The notes beneath the pieces were generated by a model. It was given only the letters and a program-made list of their open reading frames with translations, ran no database searches and was not told the origin of the DNA. Shown here piece by piece: positions 43,414-53,482 of a stretch of 64,000 nucleotides of DNA; position 1 is the first letter of the stretch, and every line of letters starts with the position of its first letter. Source of the DNA: Pseudobacter ginsenosidimutans (GTDB lineage: Bacteria > Bacteroidota > Bacteroidia > Chitinophagales > Chitinophagaceae). A program made the position numbers and the translations under genes. The stretch lies in assembly GCF_007970185.1 (NCBI RefSeq), contig NZ_CP042431.1, forward strand, positions 992,001 through 1,056,000. The letters run 5' to 3'.

Positions 43414-45477
43414 TTATGCGTTGAAGGGTTTGTTGAACAATCTCGGGTCAGGTACAATCATGGCAGTCCTGCGTTTTTCCCGCGAAGTAGGGAAAGGAGG
43501 ACGGGAAGGATTGGTACGATAGAATTTCTTGATCTGTGAACTGTCTTTATAACGTTCAGCCCAGTTGAAGGCGCGGGCTGAATCTTCTACGTACTGCAGA
43601 TACTTGATATAGCTGGGCATCAGGTTGGCATTTGCGATCCTGTCAACTTCTTTCATCCTTTCAGCAGGGATACTGTCTTTCAGGTAACGTTCCAGCATCA
43701 GGCCGGCTATAGGCGCCGCCCAGGTATTACCAAAGCCGCTGTTCTCCACTACTACCGCCAGCGCGATCTTCGGATCGTGGCGTGGCGCAAAACAAACGAA
43801 CACGGAATTATCATCCAGCTTGATCCTTCTTCCCTGGATCACGCGATATTTTTCGGCAGTACCGGTTTTACCGCAGATCTCGATACCAGCCACTTTTGCA
43901 CGACTCGCGGAGCCGTCTACCACCTGCTGCATACCAGACATAATGGCTTCATATGCTTCATCAGAGATATTGGTAAGCACTTCGTGTTTTTTCCTGAATT
44001 GCCTCATCATAGTATCCTCGGCATTTTCATCATCGATCTTCTGCACGAAGTGAGGCGTGAAATAATATCCTTTATTGGCAATGATGCACATGGCATTCGC
44101 CATTTGTAATGGTGTGGTCTGCATCATATCCTGACCAATGCCCAGCGTGAGGTTGGTGCAGCTGTTCCAGGAACCACGATACACGCGGTTGTACCGGGAG
44201 GTATCAGGGATCAGTCCGGCCTGCTCACTTACCAGGTCAACACCTGTACGTTCACCAAGCCCGAAATGGTTCATATATTCCTTCCATTTTTCGTACCCCT
44301 TCTTCACATTACCATATTTGGGATTGTCCACCGTATTTCTGTACACCTGAACAAAATAGGAGTTGCATGAATTGGCAATGGCCAGTCGCAGGTTGGCTGC
44401 GTGGCCGGGATTGCTGTGTGTACAGGCAGGTTTGCCATGTCCGCAACCATAATACCTGCCTCCGCAATTGTATCCGTAACTCGGAGTGATCACGCCTTCG
44501 TTCAGCGCTACAAGTCCACCCAATGGTTTGAATGTTGAACCAGGTTCATATAAACCGGCAATAGCTCTGTTGAGCAATGGGCCTGCTACATCCAGCGCCA
44601 GTTGTCCGTAATTCTTTTGTTTGTTGGAACCGGTAAGACTGTTGGGATCATAAGTAGGTCCGGAAGCCATGGCCAGTATACCGCCGGTTTTTGGATCGAT
44701 GGCTACAACAGCGCCCACTTTGTTACGGATCAGTTTTTCTGCCAGCACCTGGAGATCGATATCTATATAGGTACGAAGATTTCTTCCGGCGATGGCAGCT
44801 GTATCGAAGATGCCGTTCTCGTAGCTTCCTACAAGTCGGTTCTTATTGTCTTTGATCAGGTATTCCACACCACGCTGTCCCATGAGCACCTGTTCATAAT
44901 ATGCTTCGATGCCCGACCTGCCAACGTAGTCGCCCATGCGATAATAACCTCCGGAACGTTTGATAATGGAAGAATCAGCTTCACCGATATATCCCATGAT
45001 ATGTGCGCCTGCATTGTAGGGATAAACACGCACAGGTCTTTCGATGAGCGCAAAGCCGGGGAATTTCCAGATATTTTCATCCAAACGAGCATGGAGCTCG
45101 GGTGTGAGAAGGCCCTGGAAAATGGAAGGACGATAAGGCCCATTCTTGAACCTTGCTTCCAGCATACGTTTGCGGTACTCAGCTGTATCGATGCTGAGGA
45201 TCTCGCAGAGGCCGAATGTATCTGTTTTACGTGCCTCATTGGGTGTAACCACCAGGTCAAACATGATGGTATTGTTGAGAATGGGTCTTCCCTTACGATC
45301 GTAAATGATCCCGCGGTCGGGATATTTCACTTTCGGGAATACGGCATTGTCCATAGCAAGCTGCTTGTATTTCCCTGATAATATCTGCAGATTGAATAAC
45401 TGTACGATAATGATGAGGAATACACCAACGAAGATGAGACGGATGATATTACTGCGCGACTGATTAAATAGAGCCAT
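43414..45477 (-). CDS. mrdA: Penicillin-binding protein 2
   Basis: This is the transpeptidase for lateral-wall peptidoglycan and the RodA partner. The 687-residue protein has an N-terminal membrane anchor, a dimerisation domain (PDRGIIYDRKGRPILNN), and the transpeptidase motifs: catalytic STFK in LYEPGSTFKPLGG, SxN in NSCNSYFV, and KTG in CGKTGTAEKYR. A Cys-rich loop (NCGGRYYGCGHGKPACTH) follows the catalytic serine region. It belongs to mreB-mreC-mreD-mrdA-rodA. Confidence 0.96.
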   Translation of the reverse strand: MALFNQSRSNIIRLIFVGVFLIIIVQLFNLQILSGKYKQLAMDNAVFPKVKYPDRGIIYDRKGRPILNNTIMFDLVVTPNEARKTDTFGLCEILSIDTAEYRKRMLEARFKNGPYRPSIFQGLLTPELHARLDENIWKFPGFALIERPVRVYPYNAGAHIMGYIGEADSSIIKRSGGYYRMGDYVGRSGIEAYYEQVLMGQRGVEYLIKDNKNRLVGSYENGIFDTAAIAGRNLRTYIDIDLQVLAEKLIRNKVGAVVAIDPKTGGILAMASGPTYDPNSLTGSNKQKNYGQLALDVAGPLLNRAIAGLYEPGSTFKPLGGLVALNEGVITPSYGYNCGGRYYGCGHGKPACTHSNPGHAANLRLAIANSCNSYFVQVYRNTVDNPKYGNVKKGYEKWKEYMNHFGLGERTGVDLVSEQAGLIPDTSRYNRVYRGSWNSCTNLTLGIGQDMMQTTPLQMANAMCIIANKGYYFTPHFVQKIDDENAEDTMMRQFRKKHEVLTNISDEAYEAIMSGMQQVVDGSASRAKVAGIEICGKTGTAEKYRVIQGRRIKLDDNSVFVCFAPRHDPKIALAVVVENSGFGNTWAAPIAGLMLERYLKDSIPAERMKEVDRIANANLMPSYIKYLQYVEDSARAFNWAERYKDSSQIKKFYRTNPSRPPFPTSREKRRTAMIVPDPRLFNKPFNA

Positions 45478-45548
45478 AGGATTGGCAGATCAATATACAA
45501 AAATAAGAACCAACCTGAAAGTATCCAGTACAATTAACAAATCCTGCA

Positions 45549-46082
45549 TTAAGCGGAATTGGTCCTGAATTTCTCTTTTCTGTAAAACAGCAGTTCAGTG
45601 ATCATGATCAACAACAGGCTGATACCGGTTGTTGCCACCACCTTACCCAAGAGGAAAATAAATGATTTCACCGATAGCCATTCCAGCAATACCAGGTAGA
45701 AATTATGTATAAAAGTTAGGATCAGAACATAGGTAGCATAGGGCGCCCATCCCATACTGGTGGGGGAAGGCGATTTATAGCTTTTATCAGCTCCTTCCTG
45801 CGGGATCAGGATATTGATCAGGAAGGGCCTCAGATATCCGATGAGCACGCAGGGTGCAGCATGAAGACCCGGAGTTTTTGTAAAGAAATCCAGTGAAAGC
45901 CCCAGCAGGAAAGATACCAGTGTAACAGCTATCCTCGGCATATTGAAGGGCAACCAGAGAATGTAGAGGAAATACAGGTAGGCCACCACAAAACTGTGGA
46001 TCGGTGGAATACGGAACAACACGTATACCTGTATCAGGATAAACAGGAAGAACCGGATAATATTTCTGACGAGATCACTCAT
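45549..46082 (-). CDS. mreD: Rod shape-determining protein MreD
   Basis: This 177-residue membrane protein has five hydrophobic segments (for example FFLFILIQVYVLFRIPPIHSF at the start) and the MreD pattern LLGLSLDFFTKTPGLHAAPCVLIGYLRP. It couples MreC and the wall-synthesis enzymes. It overlaps the mreC stop by 4 nt (ATGA), which suggests coupled translation. Confidence 0.9.
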   Translation of the reverse strand: MSDLVRNIIRFFLFILIQVYVLFRIPPIHSFVVAYLYFLYILWLPFNMPRIAVTLVSFLLGLSLDFFTKTPGLHAAPCVLIGYLRPFLINILIPQEGADKSYKSPSPTSMGWAPYATYVLILTFIHNFYLVLLEWLSVKSFIFLLGKVVATTGISLLLIMITELLFYRKEKFRTNSA

Positions 46083-46930
46083 TGATTCTTTTTTACTGCC
46101 TCTTCTAATTTCTTTTGTTCATCAGCCTGCAGATTTTCGATCACCAATGCATGCTCAACACTGCCGAAATTGGTGGCAGGCTTGAGTTTGAGGGTGTAGA
46201 AATTGCTGGATTTATCGTTCATGATTTCCATTACTGTGCCAATCAGGATTCCCTGGGGGAAATAGGTTCCGTACTGGCTGGTAACGATACTGTCGCCTTT
46301 TTGAATGGGTACGCTTTTCGGAAGGTTATTGATGAAGATAGTGGAAGGGCTTTTACCGTCCCAGTACACCTGACCTGTTTCTCCGCTTTTCTTCACACGG
46401 CCGCTGATGCGGCTTTGCAGGTGGAGCAGGCTCATTACAACAGAGTAGTTATCGCCTGTGTTCACCACCACACCCATTACGCCATCGGGGCTGATCACGC
46501 CCATATCTTTTCTCACACCTTGTTTTTCTCCGCGGTGGAGTGTGAAATAGTTGTTGGGGAAGATGAGATAGCGGTTCACCACTTTCGCATCACGGTACAA
46601 ATATTTGCGGCGGATGCCGGTAGTATCATAAGGGATGGAGTCCATCCTGAAAGTTGTGCTGGTATCGGCCACTTCAAAATCCTGTTTGAGCAGGTTCCTG
46701 AGCATGGCGTTTTCCTGTACCAGGCTTTCATTGGTCTTTTTGAGATGGAAGTAGTATTCAACGTTATTGTAGCGTTTGCTGATCTTACCCGTAATATCAT
46801 TGGCAACGCCCATAAATGCTGCTTCATGGAATTCATTGTAATGAAACAGCATATACAGCGCGGTAATCTGCATCACCAGGAAGAAAAAGAAATTGAAGAA
46901 TTTTCTGATGAAGAGAAAAATGTTACGCAA
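46079..46930 (-). CDS. mreC: Rod shape-determining protein MreC
   Basis: This 283-residue bitopic periplasmic protein has one N-terminal membrane helix, a coiled coil (YYFHLKKTNESLVQENAMLRN, about residues 58-80) and a C-terminal beta-barrel pair (GVMGVVVNTGDNYSVVMSLL, VTSQYGTYFPQGILIGTV). It links MreB filaments to PBP2/RodA. The start codon is TTG at 46930 (MRNIFLFIRKFF); the next ATG would remove most of the membrane helix. Confidence 0.92.
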   Translation of the reverse strand: MRNIFLFIRKFFNFFFFLVMQITALYMLFHYNEFHEAAFMGVANDITGKISKRYNNVEYYFHLKKTNESLVQENAMLRNLLKQDFEVADTSTTFRMDSIPYDTTGIRRKYLYRDAKVVNRYLIFPNNYFTLHRGEKQGVRKDMGVISPDGVMGVVVNTGDNYSVVMSLLHLQSRISGRVKKSGETGQVYWDGKSPSTIFINNLPKSVPIQKGDSIVTSQYGTYFPQGILIGTVMEIMNDKSSNFYTLKLKPATNFGSVEHALVIENLQADEQKKLEEAVKKNQ

Positions 46931-46951
46931 AGGAGGTAAGTTTTAAAAGTC

Positions 46952-47977
46952 CTAACGCATTACAAACGGATAGTGCTCGTAGTTCTTCAGGGCCAGGCCG
47001 GTTCCGCGAACAACGCTTTTCAGAGGATCGTCTGCCACGTGGACAGGCAGTTTGATCTTTTGGCTGAGGCGTTTATCGAGGCCACGGAGCAGGGCGCCAC
47101 CTCCGGTGAGGTAAAGGCCTCTGCGATAGATATCGGCAGCCAGCTCGGGCGGCGTCATTTCCAGGGCTTTGAGGATGGCTTCTTCGATCTTGAAGATGCT
47201 CTTGTCCAGCGCTTCCGCGATTTCCTGGTAGCTCACCATGATCTGTTTGGGGATACCGGTTACGAGGTCGCGGCCGTTTACGGGGATATCATCAGGCGGG
47301 TTGTCGAGGTCCTTCATGGCGGCACCGATATTGATCTTGATCTGTTCGGCGGTACGTTCACCAATAAGGAGGCTATGGTAGCGGCGGAGGGCTTCCATGA
47401 TATCCGCGGTGAATTCGTCACCTGCGATACGGATACTCTGGTCGCACACGATACCGGCCAGTGCAATCACTGTGATGCCGGTAGTACCACCACCTATGTC
47501 GATGATCATGTTACCAACTGGTTCTTCTACATCAATCCCGATACCGAGGGCAGCTGCCATGGGCTCATGGATCAGGTACACTTCTTTGGCTCCTGCCTGC
47601 TCCGCACTGTCGCGAACAGCACGTTTCTCCACCTCTGTGATGCTGCTTGGAATGCAGATCATCATCCTCCAGCTTGGGGGGAAGAGGGGCTTCTTGGGAT
47701 ACACCATTTTGATGAGTTCACGGATCATCAGCTCGGCAGCATTGAAGTCCGCGATCACACCATCCTTCAGGGGACGGATCGTGCGGATGCTCTCGTGCGT
47801 TTTCTCGTGCATCATCAGGGCCTTCTTCCCTACCGCCAATACATTTTTCAGATTATTACGGTCCAACGCCACAATACTCGGTTCATTCACCACTACCTCA
47901 TCGTTATGTATAATCAGGGTGTTAGCGGTACCCAGGTCAATCGCGATCTCTTGGGTGAAAAAGTTGAATAAGCCCAT
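46952..47977 (-). CDS. mreB: Rod shape-determining protein MreB
   Basis: This is the actin-like filament protein that positions lateral-wall synthesis, 341 residues. The phosphate-1 loop is EIAIDLGTANTLI, followed by PSSITEVEKRAVRDSAEQAGA, phosphate-2 IDIGGGTTGITVIAL and the adenosine motif GLYLTGGGALLRGLD. It is the first gene of the rod operon. The upstream CAATTTTGC (minus strand, around 48016-48025) is one base from the -7 consensus. Confidence 0.97.
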   Translation of the reverse strand: MGLFNFFTQEIAIDLGTANTLIIHNDEVVVNEPSIVALDRNNLKNVLAVGKKALMMHEKTHESIRTIRPLKDGVIADFNAAELMIRELIKMVYPKKPLFPPSWRMMICIPSSITEVEKRAVRDSAEQAGAKEVYLIHEPMAAALGIGIDVEEPVGNMIIDIGGGTTGITVIALAGIVCDQSIRIAGDEFTADIMEALRRYHSLLIGERTAEQIKINIGAAMKDLDNPPDDIPVNGRDLVTGIPKQIMVSYQEIAEALDKSIFKIEEAILKALEMTPPELAADIYRRGLYLTGGGALLRGLDKRLSQKIKLPVHVADDPLKSVVRGTGLALKNYEHYPFVMR

Positions 47978-48221
47978 TTTGAAAGGTCAGATTTTTGGAT
48001 TGAAAGTTATGCCTGCAAAATTGAATTAAATAATCGATAATAACAAAGTGTAATCACAGCGAAACTATGATCCGGACAGTAATTTTTCAACAAGTGTGGA
48101 TACCAGCGAAACCTGTATCCTTTCCATGCACTAACGCCACTTACTACCGTAAATTGTATTTTGAAAAGTATTTCATTTTTCTGACAATTGCATTACTATT
48201 CACGGAGAAAAATCAACGCAC

Positions 48222-49061
48222 ATGAAAAAACTTATCCTTGCTCTCTTCATCATCTTCTTTTCTTCACTCCTGGTGCAGTCTCAGGAGAAAAAAGTTCCTT
48301 ACGGCAACAATCCTGCCACAGGCAAATATTACGAGCTCAGAGGAATAAAAATCTATACTGAAGTGTACGGGACCGGAGAGCCATTATTGGTGATCCACGG
48401 CAATGGCGGATCCATAGCGGATTTCAGCCTTCAGATACCATACTTCGAGAAAAACTATAAAGTGATTCTCGCAGATAATCGCGCACAAGGTAAGACCCGC
48501 GACAATGGCGATTCACTCACATACGAAATGATGGCAGACGATTATGACGCATTGCTCACGGCAATGGGTATCGACTCTGCCAATGTGATAGGTTGGAGCG
48601 ATGGCGGTATCAACAGTCTGCTGCTGGCTATCCGTCATCCCAAAAAAGTGAAAAAAATGGCATTCACCGGTGCCAACCTGGTGCCGGACTCGACGGCCGT
48701 CTACAAGGATGTAGCCGAACTTGTACAACCGATGTACGAAAACGCCATGAAGAACAAAGACAAACTATCCTCCAAAACCTCCTGGAAACTGATGAAGCTG
48801 CTGGTGGAACAACCCAATATCCCGCTCACCGATCTGCAAACCATCCAATGCCCCACTCTCGTGATTGCCGGAGATCATGATGTGATCAGGGTGGAGCACA
48901 CCGTTCAGATCTTTACGAATATTCCCAAAGCAAATCTTTGGATCCTCCCAAACTCAGGCCACGCAACACCTATAGCGTATAAAGATGAATTCAATGCTGT
49001 AGTGGACCGGTTCTTTAAGACAACTTACAGGGAGATAAATAGCAAGGCGAGATTCTATTAG
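48222..49061 (+). CDS. Exported alpha/beta hydrolase
   Basis: This 279-residue protein has a signal peptide (LALFIIFFSSLLVQSQ) followed by an alpha/beta-hydrolase fold. The oxyanion motif HGNGGS is near residue 67, the nucleophile elbow is GWSDGGI (Ser, near 124), the acid is in VIAGDHDVIRVEH, and the His is in NSGHATPIAY. The substrate is unknown. It acts in the periplasm or is secreted. It is a single gene between the rod operon and the TDO-purD pair. Confidence 0.88.
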   Translation: MKKLILALFIIFFSSLLVQSQEKKVPYGNNPATGKYYELRGIKIYTEVYGTGEPLLVIHGNGGSIADFSLQIPYFEKNYKVILADNRAQGKTRDNGDSLTYEMMADDYDALLTAMGIDSANVIGWSDGGINSLLLAIRHPKKVKKMAFTGANLVPDSTAVYKDVAELVQPMYENAMKNKDKLSSKTSWKLMKLLVEQPNIPLTDLQTIQCPTLVIAGDHDVIRVEHTVQIFTNIPKANLWILPNSGHATPIAYKDEFNAVVDRFFKTTYREINSKARFY

Positions 49062-49068
49062 AAACGAA

Positions 49069-49111
49069 GAAGTCGACAAATTTAACACACAGTATTAAAA
49101 TTGTCGACTTC
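49069..49111. repeat. 11-bp perfect inverted repeat between convergent genes
   Basis: GAAGTCGACAA (49069-49079) pairs with TTGTCGACTTC (49101-49111) around a 21-nt AT-rich loop. There is no T run on either side, so it is either a factor-independent terminator of poor form or a protein site. It lies between the hydrolase and tryptophan dioxygenase stops. Confidence 0.6.
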
Positions 49112-49129
49112 CGAATAAATTACATTTTT

Positions 49130-50176
49130 CTATTTCTGCACAAATCCAAGCCTCACTTCCATGGCTTTGCTCAGTTCGGGCAGTCTTCTTCTTTCAATGA
49201 GAAAACTGGTCAGCCTGGCGATCTCTGCAAACACGTAATGCTTGTCCAGTGCACCTTTCAGGTACTCTTTACCTGTGCTGCCACCAGTACCGATACGGGT
49301 TCCGATGATGCGGTGCACCATACTCATATGCCGGTATCGCCAGGTGCTCATCTGTTCATCGATCTCCAGCAGGTTATTCAATAACTGGAAAGGCAATTGC
49401 AAAATGGGATAACCACGGTACAACATGATGAAAAGTGCAGCGCGACTTGCACGGGGGCTCAGTTGATTTTCTTCACTGGCAGATGAATCCAGGAACACTT
49501 TATCGAAATAAGCTTTGTTGGCATTCTCTGCTTCAGCAAGACTGCCGGAATACAACTGGCGGTAATCAGCCCAAAACTGGTGCAGGCCTGTATTTCCGGG
49601 ATCGGCGCCGAGGGATTTGTATTCAGCCCAGAGACTTCCTTCTTCGAAGAATGGCATTCTCTCCAACCAGCCATTCAACAATTGAAGCAGGCTCTTTTGT
49701 GATTCTGCCTTCTTGATGATGTCTATCTGTTGCTGACGCAGCTGTGAAATATAATATTCCTGACCATGACGATGCTGATATTTCAATCCCAGCCTGGCTT
49801 CCAGCTCTTTAAACTGCCAGCTCTGAAAACCGGATGCAGGACGAAGCATATCCCTGAAGTCCAGGAAATCCATAGGAGTCATCGTTTCCATGATATCGAT
49901 CTGGTGCACCAGCACTTTCAGAATAGATACCACCCTGTTCAGGCGATGCACCACGGTTTGGAGGCCGGGGGAATTATCGTTCACAGGTTTTTCCATGATC
50001 TCCGCCACCGAATTCACTTCAAACAAGAGTTGCTTGAACCAGAGCTCATAAGTCTGGTGAATAACGATGAACAACATCTCGTCATGCGCATGCTGATTGA
50101 GCTTGTCACTTTCCAGGAACTGGGCGTCGAGGATCTTGTCCAGTTCCAGATAATCATTGTAGTGTACTTCTTTCAT
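49130..50176 (-). CDS. Tryptophan 2,3-dioxygenase
   Basis: This heme enzyme converts L-tryptophan to N-formylkynurenine, the first step of the kynurenine pathway. The 348-residue product is of typical length. It shows the N-terminal HDEMLFIVIHQTYELWFKQLLFE segment (heme and substrate pocket), LRPASGFQSWQFKELE, and WRYRHMSMVHRIIGTRIGTGGSTG, with the proximal His. It lies 17 nt downstream of purD on the same strand, an odd functional pairing but a plausible operon. Confidence 0.93.
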   Translation of the reverse strand: MKEVHYNDYLELDKILDAQFLESDKLNQHAHDEMLFIVIHQTYELWFKQLLFEVNSVAEIMEKPVNDNSPGLQTVVHRLNRVVSILKVLVHQIDIMETMTPMDFLDFRDMLRPASGFQSWQFKELEARLGLKYQHRHGQEYYISQLRQQQIDIIKKAESQKSLLQLLNGWLERMPFFEEGSLWAEYKSLGADPGNTGLHQFWADYRQLYSGSLAEAENANKAYFDKVFLDSSASEENQLSPRASRAALFIMLYRGYPILQLPFQLLNNLLEIDEQMSTWRYRHMSMVHRIIGTRIGTGGSTGKEYLKGALDKHYVFAEIARLTSFLIERRRLPELSKAMEVRLGFVQK

Positions 50177-50193
50177 ATAGCTTAAAACGTTTA

Positions 50194-51471
50194 TCAGAAC
50201 TCGTAACCAATATCGTTGCGGTAGTACATGCCTTCATAAGAGATCTGCTCCAGGGCTTTCCTGGATTTGCCTACAGCTTCTTTGATGGAATTACCATAAG
50301 ATGTAACGCAGAGTACACGTCCACCGGCGGTTTCAGTGATGCCATTGCGGATACCCGTACCGGCATGGAACAACAGACTGTCAGCAGGCAGTGTATTATC
50401 AAGACCATTGATGGGAAGACCTTTCTTATAATCTCCGGGGTAGCCGCCACTCACCGCCATCACGGTGCAGGCTACACGAGGATCCTGCTCCACTTTCAAT
50501 TGCGCCAGTGTGCCATTGTCGGCAGCCAGTAACATTTCCACCAGGTCAGAAGCCAGTCGTGGCATTACCACTTCCGTTTCCGGATCGCCCATCCGGCAGT
50601 TGTATTCGATCACGTAAGGATCGTTGCCCACTTTGATGAGACCGAAGAATACAAATCCTTTATAATCGAAATTCTCTTTTTCAAGTCCTTTCACGGTTGG
50701 ATCGATGATCTGCTCCACCACTTTCTTCATGAAGCTCTGGTCAGCAAAAGGCACAGGACTTACAGCGCCCATCCCGCCTGTGTTCAGGCCGGTATCACCT
50801 TCTCCGATACGCTTGTAGTCCTTTGCTTCGGGAAGCAATGCATAGGATTTACCGTCTGTGAGAACGAATACACTCAGCTCGATACCGGAGAGAAAAGCTT
50901 CCACCACCACTTTTTTGCTGGCTTCGCCGAATTTGCTTTGCTGGATCATCTGCTCAAATTCGCTCACGGCTTCTTCTGTGGTTTGACAGATGAGGACGCC
51001 CTTGCCGGCGGCAAGTCCATCTGCTTTCAACACCACCGGCAATGCATGTTGCTTCAGATACTCAACACCATCATTGAAGTTGGATGCATCAAACTCGCGG
51101 TAAGCTGCAGTGGGAATATTATGACGTTGCATGAACTGTTTGGCGAATGCCTTGCTGCCTTCGAGTTGTGCAGCGTACTGCGATGGTCCGATGATCACTA
51201 CCTGTTTCAGGCTTTCATCTTTCCTGAAGAAATCTGTGATGCCCTTAACCAGTGGTTCTTCGGGACCAACAAGCACCAGGCCGATCCCATTCTTCAAAAC
51301 AAAATCCTTCACAGCAGGAAAGTCTGTGGCCGAGAGCGCCACATTGGTGCCGCACTGTGCGGTGCCGGCATTACCCGGGGCAATGAATAACTGATCACAA
51401 TGAGCACTCTGCACCAGTTTCCAGGCCAGTGCATGTTCGCGGCCGCCAGAGCCAAGTAGTAAAATATTCAT
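50194..51471 (-). CDS. purD: Phosphoribosylamine--glycine ligase
   Basis: This is the second step of purine synthesis. The 425-residue ATP-grasp enzyme begins MNILLLGSGGREHALAWKL (the family signature), with the ATP-grasp lid region LPVVLKADGLAAGKGVLI near residue 139, LNTGGMGAVSPVPF and NCRMGDPETEVVMPRL. The length is normal. No other purine genes are adjacent. It is upstream of the tryptophan dioxygenase gene. Confidence 0.97.
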   Translation of the reverse strand: MNILLLGSGGREHALAWKLVQSAHCDQLFIAPGNAGTAQCGTNVALSATDFPAVKDFVLKNGIGLVLVGPEEPLVKGITDFFRKDESLKQVVIIGPSQYAAQLEGSKAFAKQFMQRHNIPTAAYREFDASNFNDGVEYLKQHALPVVLKADGLAAGKGVLICQTTEEAVSEFEQMIQQSKFGEASKKVVVEAFLSGIELSVFVLTDGKSYALLPEAKDYKRIGEGDTGLNTGGMGAVSPVPFADQSFMKKVVEQIIDPTVKGLEKENFDYKGFVFFGLIKVGNDPYVIEYNCRMGDPETEVVMPRLASDLVEMLLAADNGTLAQLKVEQDPRVACTVMAVSGGYPGDYKKGLPINGLDNTLPADSLLFHAGTGIRNGITETAGGRVLCVTSYGNSIKEAVGKSRKALEQISYEGMYYRNDIGYEF

Positions 51472-51725
51472 ATATTATTATGCTATCCTTTTTTGACCGT
51501 GCGAATTTCGGTATTCACCCTTGATTTGGCGAATTTTATTGATGAATCCGGCACTATGGTGAATTTTTCACTATTTTACGCCGCTAAAATGGATCGGACA
51601 CAGCCGGAGGGCGGTTTGCAGCGGGATCGTGTATCCCACAACACGTAGGCCTTATTCAGAAAATTGACTACTCTCCGGGGTCTGAAGCACGATCCACAAC
51701 GATTGCAACACCCAAAATCCATTAT

Positions 51726-53459
51726 ATGAATTCACCCGCTGCGGGAAATCCGGGAAAGCATCCCAAAGGATTATTTGTTTTATTTTTTACAGAAATGTGG
51801 GAACGATTCAGTTACTATGGCATGCGCGCGCTGCTGGTACTGTACGTTGTTAACGGTCTGATGATGACAGATGGCTACGCCAACGATGGCGTATACGGCA
51901 GCTACACCGGACTTGCATTTCTTACTCCTTTATTGGGTGGATATTTTGCCGACAGGCTCTGGGGCAACCGCCGGTCAATAGTTGTAGGCGGATTCATGAT
52001 GGCCGCCGGTCAGTTGCTGATGTTCTTCAGTGCATCGGTGTATACCAATGTTCCCCTCGCCCATACTATCATGTGGGTTGGCCTGGCAGTACTTTCGCTG
52101 GGTACCGGCTTCTTCAAACCGAATATCTCCAGCATGGTGGGCCATCTGTATCCGAAAGGAGACAAAAGGCTCGACTCTGCTTATACCATATTCTATATGG
52201 GCATCAACCTGGGCGCCTTCATCGGCCCACTGGTCTGCGGTGGTTTGGGAAACCTGTACGACGAAAACAAGAACCCGATCCCCGAAGCTTTCAAATGGGG
52301 CTTCATGGCTGCAGCAGTGGCGATGGTTTTCGGTACAGTATTCTTCATTTTCCTCAAGAACAAATATGTTGTGGACCCCGAAGGCAATGGCATAGGTATC
52401 GGTCCCAATAAGAACAATATCAAAAATGAAGAAGGACTCAAGCGCGAAAGCAACAAGTCTTCATTTGCTTCAGTGGCCTTATGGGCTGCAATCGGATTGA
52501 CGATGTTCTTTGTATTCAGGTATGTTGGTGATCTCGACTATATCGGTTGCTTTATTTTCAGTGTTGCGATCGCTGTATCAGGACTGATCCTTTTCGATCA
52601 ATCTCTCACTCCTTCTGAAAGAGGCAGGGTGATAGTCATATTCATATCTGCTTTCTTTGTGATCTTCTTCTGGGCTGCGTTTGAACAGGCCGGCTCTTCA
52701 CTCACGCTTTTTGCAGAAAGGAATACCAACCGGAGCTATGAAGTGCATACCAGCATGGGCAATGTGATCCTGTTCATTCTGGCCATTGCTGTGGTGCTGT
52801 ATTATTTCCTGCAAAGGATGATGGACATCCCTTCTGAATTGAAAAAACTATTTGCAGGGCTGGCCATTGCCGCGGTGATTCTTGCTATATATTATTATAT
52901 ACAAGGCACTGCTTATGACCTGAAAGAAATCCCTGCAAGCTGGTTCAACAGTGTGAACTCCATGTGGCTGATCCTGACGGCTCCTTTCCTCAGCCAGCTC
53001 TGGCAATTCCTGGGTAAACACAATATGGAGCCAAGCTCGCCCAAAAAACAATCTTTCGGTCTCTTACTGCTGGCAGCAGGTTATCTGCTCATCGCTTATG
53101 GCGTGAAAGATGTTGTGGGCACTGTAAGTATGATGTGGTTGCTGGGTCTTTACTTCCTGCATACAGTAGGTGAGCTTTGTTTGTCGCCCATCGGTCTTTC
53201 ACTGGTTAACAAACTGGCGCCTGCCCGTTTCACTTCTATCCTGATGGGTGTATGGTTCCTGTCGAATGCGGTTGCGAACAAGTTCGGTGGCCGACTCGGT
53301 GCACTTTTACCCAGCCAGGGCCCTACCCAATTCCTCGGTTACCAAATCAACAACCTATACGATTTCTTCATGCTGTTTGTGGTGATGAGCGCTATTGCTG
53401 CGGCATTGCTCTTTTCGCTGTCCTACTGGATGGAAAAAAGAATGGGTACAGTGAAATAG
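51726..53459 (+). CDS. POT family proton-dependent peptide transporter
   Basis: This is a 577-residue major-facilitator peptide importer with 12-14 membrane segments. The proton-coupling ExxER motif is in FFTEMWERFSYYGMRALLV (residue 19 on), and the family signature FYMGINLGAFIGPLVCG is near residue 155. It imports di- and tripeptides with protons. It is immediately followed (24 nt) by an OPT-family transporter, so the operon handles peptides of different lengths. Confidence 0.94.
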   Translation: MNSPAAGNPGKHPKGLFVLFFTEMWERFSYYGMRALLVLYVVNGLMMTDGYANDGVYGSYTGLAFLTPLLGGYFADRLWGNRRSIVVGGFMMAAGQLLMFFSASVYTNVPLAHTIMWVGLAVLSLGTGFFKPNISSMVGHLYPKGDKRLDSAYTIFYMGINLGAFIGPLVCGGLGNLYDENKNPIPEAFKWGFMAAAVAMVFGTVFFIFLKNKYVVDPEGNGIGIGPNKNNIKNEEGLKRESNKSSFASVALWAAIGLTMFFVFRYVGDLDYIGCFIFSVAIAVSGLILFDQSLTPSERGRVIVIFISAFFVIFFWAAFEQAGSSLTLFAERNTNRSYEVHTSMGNVILFILAIAVVLYYFLQRMMDIPSELKKLFAGLAIAAVILAIYYYIQGTAYDLKEIPASWFNSVNSMWLILTAPFLSQLWQFLGKHNMEPSSPKKQSFGLLLLAAGYLLIAYGVKDVVGTVSMMWLLGLYFLHTVGELCLSPIGLSLVNKLAPARFTSILMGVWFLSNAVANKFGGRLGALLPSQGPTQFLGYQINNLYDFFMLFVVMSAIAAALLFSLSYWMEKRMGTVK

Positions 53460-53482
53460 GTTTCTAAATTCAACGCTAAACT

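Noticed and set aside
46973-47971. 332-codon plus-strand frame opposite mreB
   Set aside because: Antisense shadow of mreB; no recognisable domain or start signals.
51580-51700. Several GATC-containing short repeats upstream of the POT gene
   Set aside because: Eight-base complementarity (GGATCGTG/CACGATCC) only; not enough to call an operator or a structured RNA.
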